Shown here piece by piece: positions 1 through 10,998 of a stretch of 64,000 bases of DNA. A model generated the notes under the pieces. That model ran no database searches, was not told the origin of the DNA, and saw only the letters and a list, made by a program, of their open reading frames with translations. Both the position numbers and the translations under genes were made by a program. Within the stretch, counting starts at the first letter, position 1; each line of letters begins with the position of its first letter. This DNA is from Zygnema cylindricum (taxonomy: Eukaryota > Streptophyta > Zygnematophyceae > Zygnematales > Zygnemataceae), in the NCBI GenBank assembly GCA_037447655.1, contig JBBHKE010002748.1:1-64000 (forward strand), in the 5' to 3' direction.

Positions 1-259
1 TTATTTATGTTGTTTTATATATGTTTGATATGCATTGTTTATGCATTTGTCCTAGGGTTTGTTTATGTCGATTATTCCATCAAACCTTAGATGATGTCAT
101 AGGGTTTATTTATGTTGATTATTCCATAAAACCCTAAATGTTGTTGTATGTTAAATGGAGGATGCATTTCAAATGATTGTTTGTCGACCTATTTTTGCTT
201 AGCTTTTTGCATGATAGTTTGGGTCGCTTCTGCGGTCTATTTTAGACCAAAGAACAACA
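1..259 (+). mobile_element. 3' end of an F-family LTR (fragment)
   Basis: This stretch matches the - strand of the F-family LTRs at 42818-44181 and 45074-46438, ending like them in CCAAAGAACAACA. It is the last ~259 bp of such an LTR in + orientation; the rest lies outside the window. Copia RT coding sequence follows directly, so the LTR appears inserted in, or recombined with, an older copia element. A short open frame near the LTR end (from 148) reads straight into that RT fragment. The orientation and match are seen; the insertion history is inferred. Confidence 0.8.
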
Positions 260-1798
260 AAACAGCCATCAACGAGGAAATGGCCTCAATCATGGCGGCC
301 GATACTAGGGAGTTGGTGGATTGTCCACCTGACCAAAAGGTGATAGGGTGTAAGTGGGTTTTCAAGTTAAAATTGAACCCGGATAAAACCATTGAGCGTT
401 AAAAGGCACGGTTAGTGGCAAAAGGATTAAATCAAAAAGAGGGAATCGACTATGAGGAAACCTTTGCTCCGGTCGTCACATTTACCTCCGTCCGTATCCT
501 TCTCAATCATGCGGCAGCAAAAGACATGGATTTCCACCAAATGGATATCAAAACAACCTTCGTGCATGAAGAGCTGGAAGAGAAGATCTTCATGCAACAA
601 CCCGAAGGATTCGTGGAACAAGGAAAGAAGAGCAAGGTATGCCGGCTGATCAAATCTCTCTATGTCCTAAAACACGCGCGTCGACAATGGAACTAGAAGC
701 TTGATGAGTTTTTTACCAGTCTAGGATATATACAAATCAGCTCAGATCATTCAATTTACCTATTTGAAGATAGGAAAGGTACTATTTTTATTGCAATTTA
801 TGTCGAACATTTGTTTGTTTTAAGTGAATCCATGGATAAAATTAATAAACTCAAACCGGATCTAAAGAGCAAATTAGAGAGGAAGGATATGGGGGAGGCA
901 AGATATATTTTTAGAATTGAGGTAGAGAGAGACAGAGATAGAAAGATAATCAGACTAACTCAGAAGAAGGCCATTACGAACATGTTGGAAAAGTTTCAAA
1001 TGGACAAGGCCTATAGTTGTACAACTCCAATGGAGCTAAAGAACAAAAGTGAGGGGAGTGTGGAAGAAAGAGTTATAATTTTGGATGAAGTAGGTTTTGA
1101 AGAGCAGAAGTTCATGCAAGCTATCCCTTACAAACAAGTAGTGGGTAGTCTAGTCTATTTTATGAAATGTACTCGGCCAGATTTGGCGACAGCTGTAGGA
1201 GTGTTGAGTAGGAGTCATAATGCTCCTACTAAAAGAGATTGGGAGGCAGCTAAGAGAATACTTAGATATCTTGTAGGGACTAGGGATCTATGGTTGCATT
1301 TGGGTGGGGACAATACTGACATCACCACTTGGAGTGATGCCAATTATGGGGATGCTCATATGAGAAGATGTACTTCTGGATATGTATTATATGTGGGTGA
1401 TGGGGCTTGCTAATAGAGTAGCAAACAGCAAAAGGTTATTTCTATGTCCACCATGGAGACTGAGTATATGGCCTCTTGCTCAGCTGTAAAAGAATTGATG
1501 TGGGTGAAGTCTTTGCTTGGAGAGCTTAGTCATCTTAAGAGTGGTAAACCGAAAGTCTTTTGTGATAATCAGGCAACCATTGCCATTGCTACCAATCCTA
1601 AACACCACTTCAAAGCCAAACACATGGATATTAGACTCAAATTTATTAGAGAGAAAGTAGAGAACAAAAAAATCAGTTTAGAATACAGACCAGATAGTGA
1701 GATGGTAGAAGATATGATGACCAAACCTGTACCTTCTCTTAAATTAAATTTTTGTAGGGAGAATTGTGGTCTTAAATTTAAAAGTGACTAGAAAATAA
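260..1798 (+). pseudogene. Copia pol remnant: RT and RNase H, 5'-truncated
   Basis: A Ty1/copia reverse transcriptase begins near the segment INEEMASIM and continues through [11 protein letters not shown], the H-Q-M-D-I-K block and the RNase H end (CDNQATIAIATNPKHHFKAKH). It is closest to element C in this window. In-frame stops lie at about 400, 694 and 1411, and the YVDD catalytic box is degraded (YVEH at about 800-812). Gag, protease and integrase are missing because the 5' side is replaced by an LTR end at 259. A polypurine tract (1792-1804) and LTR start follow. It is non-functional. Confidence 0.85.
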
Positions 1799-1804
1799 GG
1801 GGAG
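1792..1804 (+). other. Polypurine tract of the copia remnant
   Basis: AAAATAAGGGGAG directly precedes an LTR start. The same tract occurs at 39285-39297 before the 3' LTR of element C. In LTR elements it primes plus-strand DNA synthesis. Confidence 0.75.
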
Positions 1805-2012
1805 TGTAAAAATTAATGGTTTCAGTTTAGTATTTTCTAGGTCTCAAAGGTGTAAAATAAAAACAACAAAGAAGCAAAGAAGCAAAGGCAGACTGCCTCT
1901 CACTCTTCTCTCAAGTCCCCATACTCGCGCTGTCATTGAAGACTAGAGAGGGAGTTAGAGCCATGGCTCCCTAGTCTTCTCAAAGAGACTAGAAGGTGAA
2001 ACACACCACTTG
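1805..2012 (+). mobile_element. LTR start fragment, C/E-related family
   Basis: The LTR starts TGTAAAAATTAATGG right after the polypurine tract and continues through TATTTTCTAGGTC and a GCCATGGCTCC segment that also occurs in the E LTRs (on the - strand) and at 15424-15745. It breaks off at about 2012, where a D-type LTR end in opposite orientation begins. It is therefore a truncated 3' LTR. Confidence 0.7.
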
Positions 2013-2086
2013 TGTTGAAGGTCATGGGCATTTAGAATCGGGTGTGATCCACTCCCACTAGGAGTCACACTTGCACCAGCAGGGAT
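2013..2086 (-). mobile_element. D-type LTR end fragment (antisense)
   Basis: TGTTGAAGGTCATGGGCA and the following ~55 bp match the - strand end of the D 5' LTR at 11747-11820. Read on the - strand, this copy keeps an open frame through I-P-A-G-A-S-V-T-P-S-G-S-G into the LTR end. The D copy itself is frameshifted there. The fragment is cut at 2086 by the A1 element. Confidence 0.7.
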
Positions 2087-2866
2087 TGTTGTCTTTTTGG
2101 AAAGCTTTCAGTCTCAGAGCAACGCAGCTACTTTACAGACAAAGCAGCGCAGCTGCTATACAACAGAGCAACACAGCTGCTATACAGCAGAGTAGCTGCT
2201 ATAAAGCAGAGCAGCTGCTATACAGCAGAGCAGTCGCTATACAGTAGAGCACTGCAGCAGCAGAGCAGCGCAGCAGCAGAGCAGCACAGCAGACAGGACA
2301 AGGCAACCACGATTATATTTGATATGGTCCGTACAGACAACGCAACGTCTGATATTCTTAATGTGATTCTGTACAGGATAGAGCAACTGCGATAGATACA
2401 ATTCTAGTCAACTTAGTGGGAACTCAGTGGTAATTTAGTGATAGCTCAGTAGTAGCTTAGTAATAGCTCAATGGTAGCTTGACAGATTAGTGGTAGCTTG
2501 GTGGTTTGACGTACCTCTCAAGTACACTGGTGTTGCCAGTTCAACACAAGTATAAGACTTAGGACTCATAACATATTATGTATCCAGACTTCCAAGTAGT
2601 AAAACTGCAAACAGTTTTTGGGAAACTTTTGAGTATTATATCTTGAGTGTTGTCGAGTCAATTGTGCTATAACTTTGGGAGTTATCAGTGTTTATGCTAC
2701 TCTATATTCTGATAGAGTTTTGTGAGGTTTGGATACTTGTATAAGAATTGGTGAGCACTTAAGAACAGCTGTTTGGTAGGATTCTTGATAGCTTCTGAGA
2801 GTGTATCATGTCTACTTCTACTACTACTGCTGCTCCTCCACCTGCACCGGTGGTTGTAGAACAACA
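2087..2866 (+). repeat. 5' LTR of A1 carrying the gag start codon
   Basis: The LTR is bounded by perfect inverted ends TGTTGT and ACAACA. It contains a minisatellite of GCAGAGCAGCTGCTATACA-like units at about 2110-2290. Its last 59 bp are coding: ATG at 2808, then S-T-S-T-T-T-A-A-P-P-P. The same LTR is at 26922-27701 and 31992-32716, the latter shorter because it has fewer minisatellite units. Confidence 0.93.
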
Positions 2867-3726
2867 GGTTATGGGCCTGTCATCAAGAATTCCTATCTTT
2901 TCCGGGGATAAGTATGTTTACTGGGCGGATATGGTGGAGACACATTTTGAGAATGTCAATCTTTTGGATATATTGGATGGTTCGCTGGATGAATCTGATC
3001 CGTCATGGTCTAAGAAAAATACGCAAGCTCGTTCTATTCTGAAATTTTGTATATCTGAGGACTTAGCTATGTCTCGGATAAAGATGAAAAAAGCAATTGA
3101 TATCTGGAAATCTCTTTAAAGTGATTATGAAAAGGCCAATGTCCAAGAAGAGCTTTTATTGGCTGGAAAAATTTGGGACTATAAGTACATTGGCGGTACA
3201 ATGGCTGAATATTCTAAAAAATTTCGTATCCTTGTAGATGCACATGCTTGTGCAGATGGGGTGTTTCCTCCTTTTCAACAGGCGGCATTGCTCATGAGGG
3301 GTCTCCCTCGTAGTATGAAAGGAGCATCTGACATGCTCAAACAAAAAAAAAAAAGCTAGCTGGACTTTACAGTTAGCCATCAATATTTTACTAGAGGAGG
3401 AAGCTACATCTAATATTCTCAATGCTGAGCAAGTAGAGGCTTTTAATTCAGACTTTGAGAGAAAATGACAGTTTAATCAGCAAAAGAATCAGTTTAATCA
3501 GTTCAGACATTTTAATGAAAGTGGAAATAGACAATCCAACAATGCATGCTTTTATTGTAGTGAGAGAGGTCATGGATACAAATTTTGTCCTAAGCTTAAA
3601 AAAGCTAACAATACAGGTTTATACCGGCCGGGATGGCATGAAAGCCAGTTTTACAAAGGCTTCACGGGGACTACACCTCGTGGAAATGCACTATTTTCAA
3701 CTTCTTCGTCACTCCAAGACGAGACT
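2808..3726 (+). pseudogene. A1 gag, broken
   Basis: Gag starts at 2808 inside the LTR, and its first 19 codons plus 2 bases are LTR-encoded. The capsid-like part continues with SRIPIFSGDKYVYW. A Lys codon has become TAA at 3117-3119 (B2 has AAA there). A 12-A run at about 3341-3355 changes frame, and a further TGA follows near 3466. In the later frame lies the nucleocapsid zinc knuckle C-x2-C-x4-H-x4-C (CFYCSERGHGYKFC, about 3545-3590). Gag packages the element RNA into virus-like particles; this copy cannot make full-length product. Confidence 0.88.
2867..2879 (+). other. Primer-binding site of A1 (half tRNA-iMet type)
   Basis: GGTTATGGGCC directly follows the LTR terminus and is complementary to the anticodon arm of initiator tRNA-Met (GGCCCAUAACC), not to a tRNA 3' end. 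Drosophila copia and yeast Ty5 are known to prime this way. Here the site is read in frame as V-M-G of gag. Confidence 0.8.
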
Positions 3727-6700
3727 TTGACGGTTTCTACGGAGGACGATACGGATCTATTCGTTATGGCGGCTGCAATGGAGGGCGCGAAGGACCCCGG
3801 ATGGATAATGGATACAGGAGCGTCAGCCCACATGTGCTGGAACAAGACCATATTCAAAAATCTGAAAGCAACGCCGGAGAAAAATATTTATTATGCTTGT
3901 GGAATGAGTGTCCAAACTCGTGCTGTGGGTGATGTGTCCTTACTAGTTAATGTAGAAGGAAAAGCAATGGAAAGGACTCTTCACAATGTCTTATTTGTAC
4001 CCGACTTTAAGAAAAATCTGTTTTCTACGTCGTTGATAGAAAGCAAAGGCTTTGAGGTTAATTTGAAAAATGGTCGGCAGGTTGTTAGCAAAAATGGCAA
4101 GGTTGCGGTTACAAGTACTAGAGATAGTACCAAGATGTATCGCATGGATATGGCTAATACAAAGGAGAAAGATGTTTTGTACTCCGGTGTTTTGCACTCA
4201 AATGAGTTGTGGCATAAAAGATTAGGCCATGTTAATTATGATAGTTTGAGGAAAATGGTCATTGCTAGAAAAATAGAGGGTGTATCAATCACAGATGGAC
4301 CGGTCAAAACTTGCGATGGTTGCGCGTTGAGCAAAATCCACAGATTGCCATTTCCTAAGGAGTCTGAGCATCGGTCCACGAAACTTTTACAACAAATTCA
4401 TTCGGATGTCTTTGGTCCGGCGAAGGTTCCATCTGCTAGAGGGATGAAATATATGGTCACCTTCACAGATGATTTCTCCAGGTTTACAAAAGTTTACTTC
4501 ATGAAGGAGAAGAGTGAAGTGTGTGGTCACTTCAAACACTATAAAGCATGGGATGAAAAACTTCATAATTCATCTATTTTGCAGCTCAGATCATACAATG
4601 GTGGTGAATATACATCGAAAGAATTTGAAACCTTTTTACTCGAGGAAGGCATTATTCATCTATTGACTGTTCCATATTCACTGGAACAAAATGGGGTGTC
4701 GGAAAGGCTGAATATAACTCTCACGGAATGCTCTAGGTCTATGCTCGGAGATAAAACTGTGGATCCAAAATTCAGAGCTGAGGCTCTAAACTGTGCAGTT
4801 TATATTTAAAATAGGATAGGATCAAGATCGGTAGAAACAACTCCCTACGAAATCTAGACAGGTAGCAAACCAAATGTTAGCCATTTCAAGGTCTTTGGTA
4901 GTCATTGCTTTATATTGGATACGTCTCCACATAGATGGAAAATGGAACCGAAGGGATTACCGGGTATTTTGTTGGGATATGATGATCACTCAAAAGGTTA
5001 TAGAGTCTTTGTGTTTGAAAGGCATAAAATAGTTGTAGCTAGAAACATCATTGTTAAAGATGAACTAGAATCCATAGATTTATTTCAAATGACAGAGCAG
5101 CAAAAGTAACAAAAAGTACAGGAGTATGTCATCTTAGATTGCATGCAGGAAATTGTCTCGCAGATTCCACAAACTCCGGTAATGACTCCGGAGTCAAACT
5201 CTCTCCAAGTTCCTCACCAACTTCAGGTCTAGACGGACCAACAGCGCAATCACGAACACACGGATCGCAACCAACGCAATCAGCAAGACACGGATCGCAA
5301 CTAGCGGAATCAGCGCAATCAGCGCAATGCGCGGCATCCGACGATCTCAGCCTCAGAATTTCCGGGGGGAAGAAGATCAAGCAGCCGTATGCAAGCAAGC
5401 TCTCACTTTGCCTACTCGGCAGTCTCGAGGAGCCCTTGACCATCCAAGAGGCCTTCTCATCACCAGAGCGGCATCACTGGATTGAGGCGGCAAACGATGA
5501 AATGAAGTCGATCATGGAGGCTAAAACATGGGAGCTTGTGGACCTTCCTCCAGACCGAAAAGCGATCGGCAGCAAATGGGTATTCAAGGTGAAGTTAAAT
5601 CCCGATAACACCATTGAATGCTATAAGGCCAGACTTGTGGCAAAGGGGTACAATCAAAAGGAAGGAATCGATTTTGAAGAAACTTTTTCTCCGGTTGTAA
5701 GATTTCCAACAGTTAGGATTTTGCTGTCCCTAGCTGCTATAGAAAATATGGAAATCCATCAGATGGATGTAAAAACGGCCTTTTTGCATGGAGAACTAGA
5801 AGAGACCATTTACATGCAGCAGCCTGAAAAGTATGTGGAACTAGGAAAAGAGCACTTAGTATGCAAGTTGCTAAAATCTTTGTACGGCCTAAAACATGCC
5901 CCTAGACAGTGGAATATAAAGCTTGATGAATTCTTGACTAGTTTAAGATTTCAAAGGATAAGTTCTGATCACTCTGTCTACGTTCTTAAGGGTGAAAATG
6001 GGATAGTGTATATAGCAGTATATGTAGATGATTTGCTATTAATTAGCAAATCAATGGCTGAAATTAACAAAATCAAAACTGCTCTAAACTCACGGTTCGA
6101 GATGAAAGACCTCGGTGAGGCAAAATATATTTTGGGTATCCAGGTAGAAAGGGACAGAAATAAGAAAATAATAAAATTGACTCAAAAAGAGGCTATTAGA
6201 AACATGTTAGATGAGTACGGAATGCGGGGGGCAAAAGGATGTTTAACTCCAATGGAGTTTCGGCAGAAGTTAGAGGGTGAAGAGACAAAACCAGGTGTCA
6301 TTGTTAGCGAGTATTTAGAGTCAGGGGAGAATGATCATATGACAATAATACCTTATAGACAGGTTGTGGGAAGCTTAATATATTTCATGAACTGTACCCG
6401 TCCTGACATTGCTGCAACAGTCGGGGTACCGAGCAGGAGTCTAGAAAATCTGAGAAAATCTGATCTTGATGCAGCAAGGAGAGTCTTAAGATATTTGGCC
6501 GGAACTAAAGATCTCAAACTCACTCTAGGCGGAGGAGAAGTCAAGTTGCAAACATGGAGTGATGCAAGCTATGGCGACATGCGAAGCCGAAATTCCTCCA
6601 CGGGATTCGTTCTACAAATTGGGAACGGTACTTGCTGCTGGAGCAGCAAACTTCAAAAGGTTACAGCACAGTCGACAATGGAGTCAGAGTATATGGCTGC

Positions 6701-6971
6701 AAGCTCGGCCCTCAAAGAACTCTTATGGGTAAAATCCATACTAGAAGAATTATGATACATGCAAGTTGGTCCACAGGTGATTTGGTGTGATAACCAGGCT
6801 GCCATTGCCATTGCTTCTAACCCGAGTCATCACTTCAAAAGCAAGCACATGGATGTACGATTACACTTTGTAAGAGAAAAAGTGTTCTCTAGAGTGCTTA
6901 AATTATGTTATTTGCTAAATGCAAAAATGATTGCTGATATGCTCACTAAAGCCCTTCTGCTCCTAAGCTGA
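3727..6971 (+). pseudogene. A1 pol: protease, integrase, RT, RNase H, broken
   Basis: The protease carries D-T-G (WIMDTGASAHMC, near 3803-3838). The integrase has the zinc-binding HKRLGHVNYD...CDGC region and the first catalytic Asp (HSDVFGP). The second catalytic Asp is replaced: LRSYNGGEY near 4590-4615, where B2 has LRSDNGGEY. Stops occur at 4807, 4855 and 5107, and a frameshift lies near 5430. The RT is then open for ~440 codons with Y-V-D-D near 6019-6030, and RNase H ends with WCDNQAAIAIASNPSHHFKSKH. One stop at about 6752 splits RNase H. This copy is inactive. Confidence 0.9.
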
Positions 6972-7151
6972 AGTATTGTAGGGACGCAGTGGGATTAAGT
7001 GAATAGTTGAATTGTTGCACTGCTATACTGCCACTCTGCGATAAATCCACCATTGTGAGGTAGTGGGACTGGGTGACTTGCTAATTGCCATATTGCTATA
7101 CTGAGATGCTGCGCTAGTTTATCACCGCAGCTGCGCCGGGATATTGAGTCT

Positions 7152-7166
7152 AAAGCTTTAGGGGAG
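7152..7166 (+). other. Polypurine tract of A1
   Basis: AAAGCTTTAGGGGAG precedes the 3' LTR start. The equivalent in B2 (31977-31991) is AAAGCTTTAAGGGAG. Confidence 0.75.
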
Positions 7167-7278
7167 TGTTGTCTTTTTGGAAAGCTTTCAGTCTCAGAGC
7201 ACCGCAACTGCTTTACAGACAAAGCAGCGCAGTTGCTATACAACAGAGCAACGCAGCTGCTATACAGCAGAGCAGCTG
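7167..7278 (+). repeat. 3' LTR of A1, truncated
   Basis: It starts TGTTGTCTTTTTGG like the 5' LTR but keeps only ~112 of ~780 bp, stopping inside the CAGAGCAGCTG minisatellite. The next bases are the interior of the D LTR in reverse orientation, with TG shared at the joint. Confidence 0.85.
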
Positions 7279-7618
7279 TATCGCATTGATCAATCCTAAT
7301 TAAACTAAATACTCAAAAGATCTAGAAAACATCTGAAACGTATGTACAAGGTTCACCAGACAACCTACTGACAAAAATCTAAGTGTTTCGACCAGAATTG
7401 TCAACAAACAATATCTATTCCCTAAAAATCCAAGTGATTCTTATCACGTCCACATTCATTCTCGGCCCTACACACTAATTTAATTAATGCTAACTATTCG
7501 AGTAGATACTACAAAAATTCCACACTAAATTTGGTCAATATTGAATAGTTGGTATTCCAAAAATATTTTAAGTCCTAGATTCAAATTTCTAAGACTTACT
7601 AAAGCTTACTTTTCAATA
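7277..7618 (-). repeat. 3' LTR of D, truncated
   Basis: It corresponds to 12091-12432 of the 5' LTR. The part that would contain the gag leader is missing. The polypurine tract (- strand AAGCTTAAGGAGAG) flanks it at 7619-7632. Confidence 0.85.
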
Positions 7619-7640
7619 CTCTCCTTAAGCTTTAGAAGGC

Positions 7641-10600
7641 TTACTCACTTAGACCACATGCTTTTCTGCAGTACTCCAACTTAGGAGCGGGAAGGGCTTT
7701 TGTCAACATGTCCGCAACCATTTTCTCATCAGGCAAATAACAAAGTTTGACCACTTTTGCAAATACTTTCTCTCGTACCAAATGTAGCCGAATGTCCATA
7801 TGTTTACTCTTAAAATGGTGACTTGGGTTTGTAGCCACAGAAATGGCTGCTTGATTGTCGCACCACATTATTTGTGTTCCGTGTTGTGTAAAACCCAATT
7901 CTTGAAGAAATGCCTTAATCCATAGCAACTCTTTCAAGGCTACAGTTGCGGCTATGTATTCCGCTTCCATAGTCGATTGTGCCGTGACCTTTTGAAGTTT
8001 ACTACTCCAACTACAAGTTCCACTTCCTATCTGAATAACATACCCAGTTGTAGACTTCCTACTAGGCACATCACCCTAGCTAGCATCACTCCAAGTATTA
8101 ATGCCAACCTTGTCCCCACCCAAAGTAAGCCAAAGATTTCTAGTCCCAACAAGATATCTTAAGACCCTTTTTACTGCTTCCTTGTCTCTCTTTCGTGAAT
8201 TTTGCAGATTTCTGCTCAACACACCAACAGCTGCAGCTATATCGGGCCTAGTACAATTCATGAAGTAAATCAGACTTCCTACTACTTGTTTATAGGGTAC
8301 TTGGGACATAATTTTTTGCTCTTTTGCACTGAGTTCCTCATCTATTATGACTCCAAACTCATGCTCCATTCCTTCAAGATTTTGCTTATACTCTATAGGA
8401 GTTGCACAACCTTAGGCATCAGCCAAACCAAAATTTTCCAACATGTTTGCTATCGCTTTTTTTTGAGTTAGCCTAATGATTTTTTTTTCTCTATCTCTTT
8501 AACCTTGTATGCCAAGAATGTATTTAGCCTCACCCAAATCCTTCATTTCAAATTTTGAATTAAAAGCGTGTTTTAGTCTAGCAATTTTTTCTTTGTTCCT
8601 ACTAATTAGCAACAAATCATCAACATACACAACAATGAATATCACCTCATCAAGATTATCACCACACATCACATATACTGAATGATCTGAACTAACTCTA
8701 GTAAATCCTTATCATGTCAAGACCTCATCTAACTTTCGGTTCTATTGCCTAGGGGCCTGTTTTAGGCGATACAAAGATTTTAAAAGTCTGCACACAAGAT
8801 TTTTTTTTCCAGCTTCCTCATAACCTTCGGGCTGCTTCATATAAATGACCTCATCTAAATCACCATGCAAAAATGTAGTTTTGACATCCATTTGGTGGAT
8901 GTCAAAATCCTCTATGGCAGCTAATGTGAGTTAGATGCGGACAAATGGAAACCTTACAACCGGTGAAAATATTTCTTCATAATCTATCCCCTCCTTTTGA
9001 TTATATCCGTTAGCAACCAAGCGAGCCTTATACCTGTCTATGGTATTATCTAGGTTCAATTTTAATTTAAACACCCATTTACTTCCAATAGCCTTTCTTC
9101 TAGGAGGAAGTTCCAGCAGATCCCATGTTTGGGCCTCCATGATGGACTTCATTTCTTCATTGTCTGCTTCCACCTACTGTTCCCTTTCATTACTCGAATA
9201 AGCTTCCGTTAACGTTAGAGGCTGTTTTTTGTGTGCTGAGTGAGTTAAAGGTGCACTTTCTCCCCTGAGTCGTGCACTTTGCCTAACTCCACCTGGAAAT
9301 TCTGCCGCTGGTATAGATGGTTGGGTCCTCCTCCTTGATACATGTGATTCTTCTTGTGATTCTGTTTCGGCTTGAGGTAGAGGAGAGTTTGGAACTCTTT
9401 CGGGCATAACACTTCCTGTTTCTGGTGGAGAAGATGATTTCAAGTCGCTTTGAGCTAATGTAGATGCATTTTCTATATTTTTCTTGAAAAACATGGGATT
9501 TTCCTCTATTAAGATATAATCAACAATTCCACTTTTCTTTTCATCGCTACGTTGACTAAATACATCTACTCCATTTCCCTCATCCTTCACTATGATGTTT
9601 CTGGCTACCACAACTCTATTTCTCTTAATGTCATATACTTTATAACCCTTCGCATGATCATCATACCCTAAAAATATCCCCGATATGCCTTTTGGCTCTA
9701 ATTTCCATTTTTTTGGATCATTATCTAGCAAGAATACCTTACTTCCAAAAACTTTGAAGTGACTTACATCTGGTTTGTGTCGCGTCCACATTTCATAGGG
9801 AGTTTTATCTTGTACTGCCATTGTTTTTAGCCTGTTTCTCACATAAGCTGCACAATGCATAGCCTCACCCCAAAATTTGAAATCTATGTCCATATCACCC
9901 ATCATTGTCCTAGCACATTGTGATATGGTCCTGTTCATCCTTTCTGAAACACCGTTTTGTTCCGGAGAATAATGAACGGTTAGTTGACGTGGGATTCCAT
10001 GGAATTTTAATAATTCTGCAAACTCATTAGAAATGTACTCCCCTCCATTATTAGATCTGAATCATGTTATCTTTCTCTCATGTAGATTCTCAACCCAAGC
10101 GTTATACTCCTTAAATTTTGAAAAGACTTCATCCTTACTTTTCAAAAAATAAACAGTAGTAAATCTACTATTGTCATGAGTAAAGGTAAGCATAAACTTA
10201 GCAACTCCCACAGATGGATACCAAGATGGCCCCCATACATCTAAATAAATTAGTTCTTGCACCCTGCTACTTCTATCATCAGTTTGTGAAGGAAATGGCA
10301 GCTTATGGATTTTTCCCCATTGCACAACCATCACATATACTTGATGCTGATTTTTGACTAATTTTTACACCTTCCACCATTTTTTGATTTACCACCTTTT
10401 CTAATCTATCATAATTCACATATCCTAAACGTTTATGCCATAAATCACAATCACTGATTACACTTGAGTACATAACATCATTGTCATTATCATTTGCAAG
10501 ACTCAACCGATTCAAATTGTTTCCTCCAACAAATCCCTTTGCGCCTATTTTCCCTTTCTTACTCACTGTTTTCTTTCCATTCTCATATATAGTTTTAAAA

Positions 10601-10926
10601 CTTTTCTTTTCTGCCACTGACGTAGAGAAAAAATGTCTTTTAAAGGCTGGGACATGCAACACATCTTCCAAAACCCTTTTCATAGGTTTTCCCTCTACGT
10701 TCAACATAAGTGACAACCTCCCATTTGGTTTTGACTCAACAAAGGTATCATCACTAAAATAAATTTTGATGGGTGAAATAGATTGAATACTCTCAAAGAG
10801 ATGGCGATTGCGGCACATGTGGGCAGATACACCGGAGTCCATTATCCATTCGTCTTCCTCCACGCCTTTTGTTGCTTGTGCCATCGCAAAGTATTTTTTT
10901 TCACTGTTGTCGGGAAAGCTGTTCAC
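7641..10926 (-). pseudogene. D pol: protease, integrase, RT, RNase H, broken
   Basis: On the - strand, in order: protease with D-S-G (WIMDSGVSAHMC, near 10845-10810); integrase zinc region (HKRLGYVNYD...CDGCAMGK) with a frameshift near 10320; first catalytic Asp in YLDVWGP; then RSNNGGEY, where the usual second Asp (RSDNGGEY) is Asn; then SPEQNGVSERMN. RT runs from about 9173 to 8370 with YVDDLLLIS (near 8620-8600) and stops at 8930 and beyond. RNase H (8369-7641) ends WCDNQAAISVATNPSHHFKSKH. The replaced catalytic residue and many stops make it inactive. Confidence 0.9.
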
Positions 10927-10998
10927 ATCCTCCTCCTTCAGTTCGTCGAAAAAGGCAGTTGGTCGTCCACGTGATTGAGAAGGAACCCGGCTTTCGTC

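Larger units (their letters stand above)
2087..7278 (+). mobile_element. Ty1/copia element A1
   Basis: This is a nearly complete copia element: 5' LTR 2087-2866, PBS from 2867, gag and pol to about 6971, polypurine tract 7152-7166, and a 3' LTR cut at 7278. Domain order is gag, zinc knuckle, protease, integrase, RT, RNase H, as in the copia superfamily. The 3' LTR stops abruptly where the 3' LTR of D begins in opposite orientation, so no target-site duplication can be tested. Many stops and frameshifts make it inactive. B2 (26922-32716) is a sister copy of the same family. Confidence 0.92.

Noticed and set aside
120-145. Telomere-like CCCTAAA words near the window start
   Set aside because: They are isolated single copies, also present within the F LTRs, and do not form an array.
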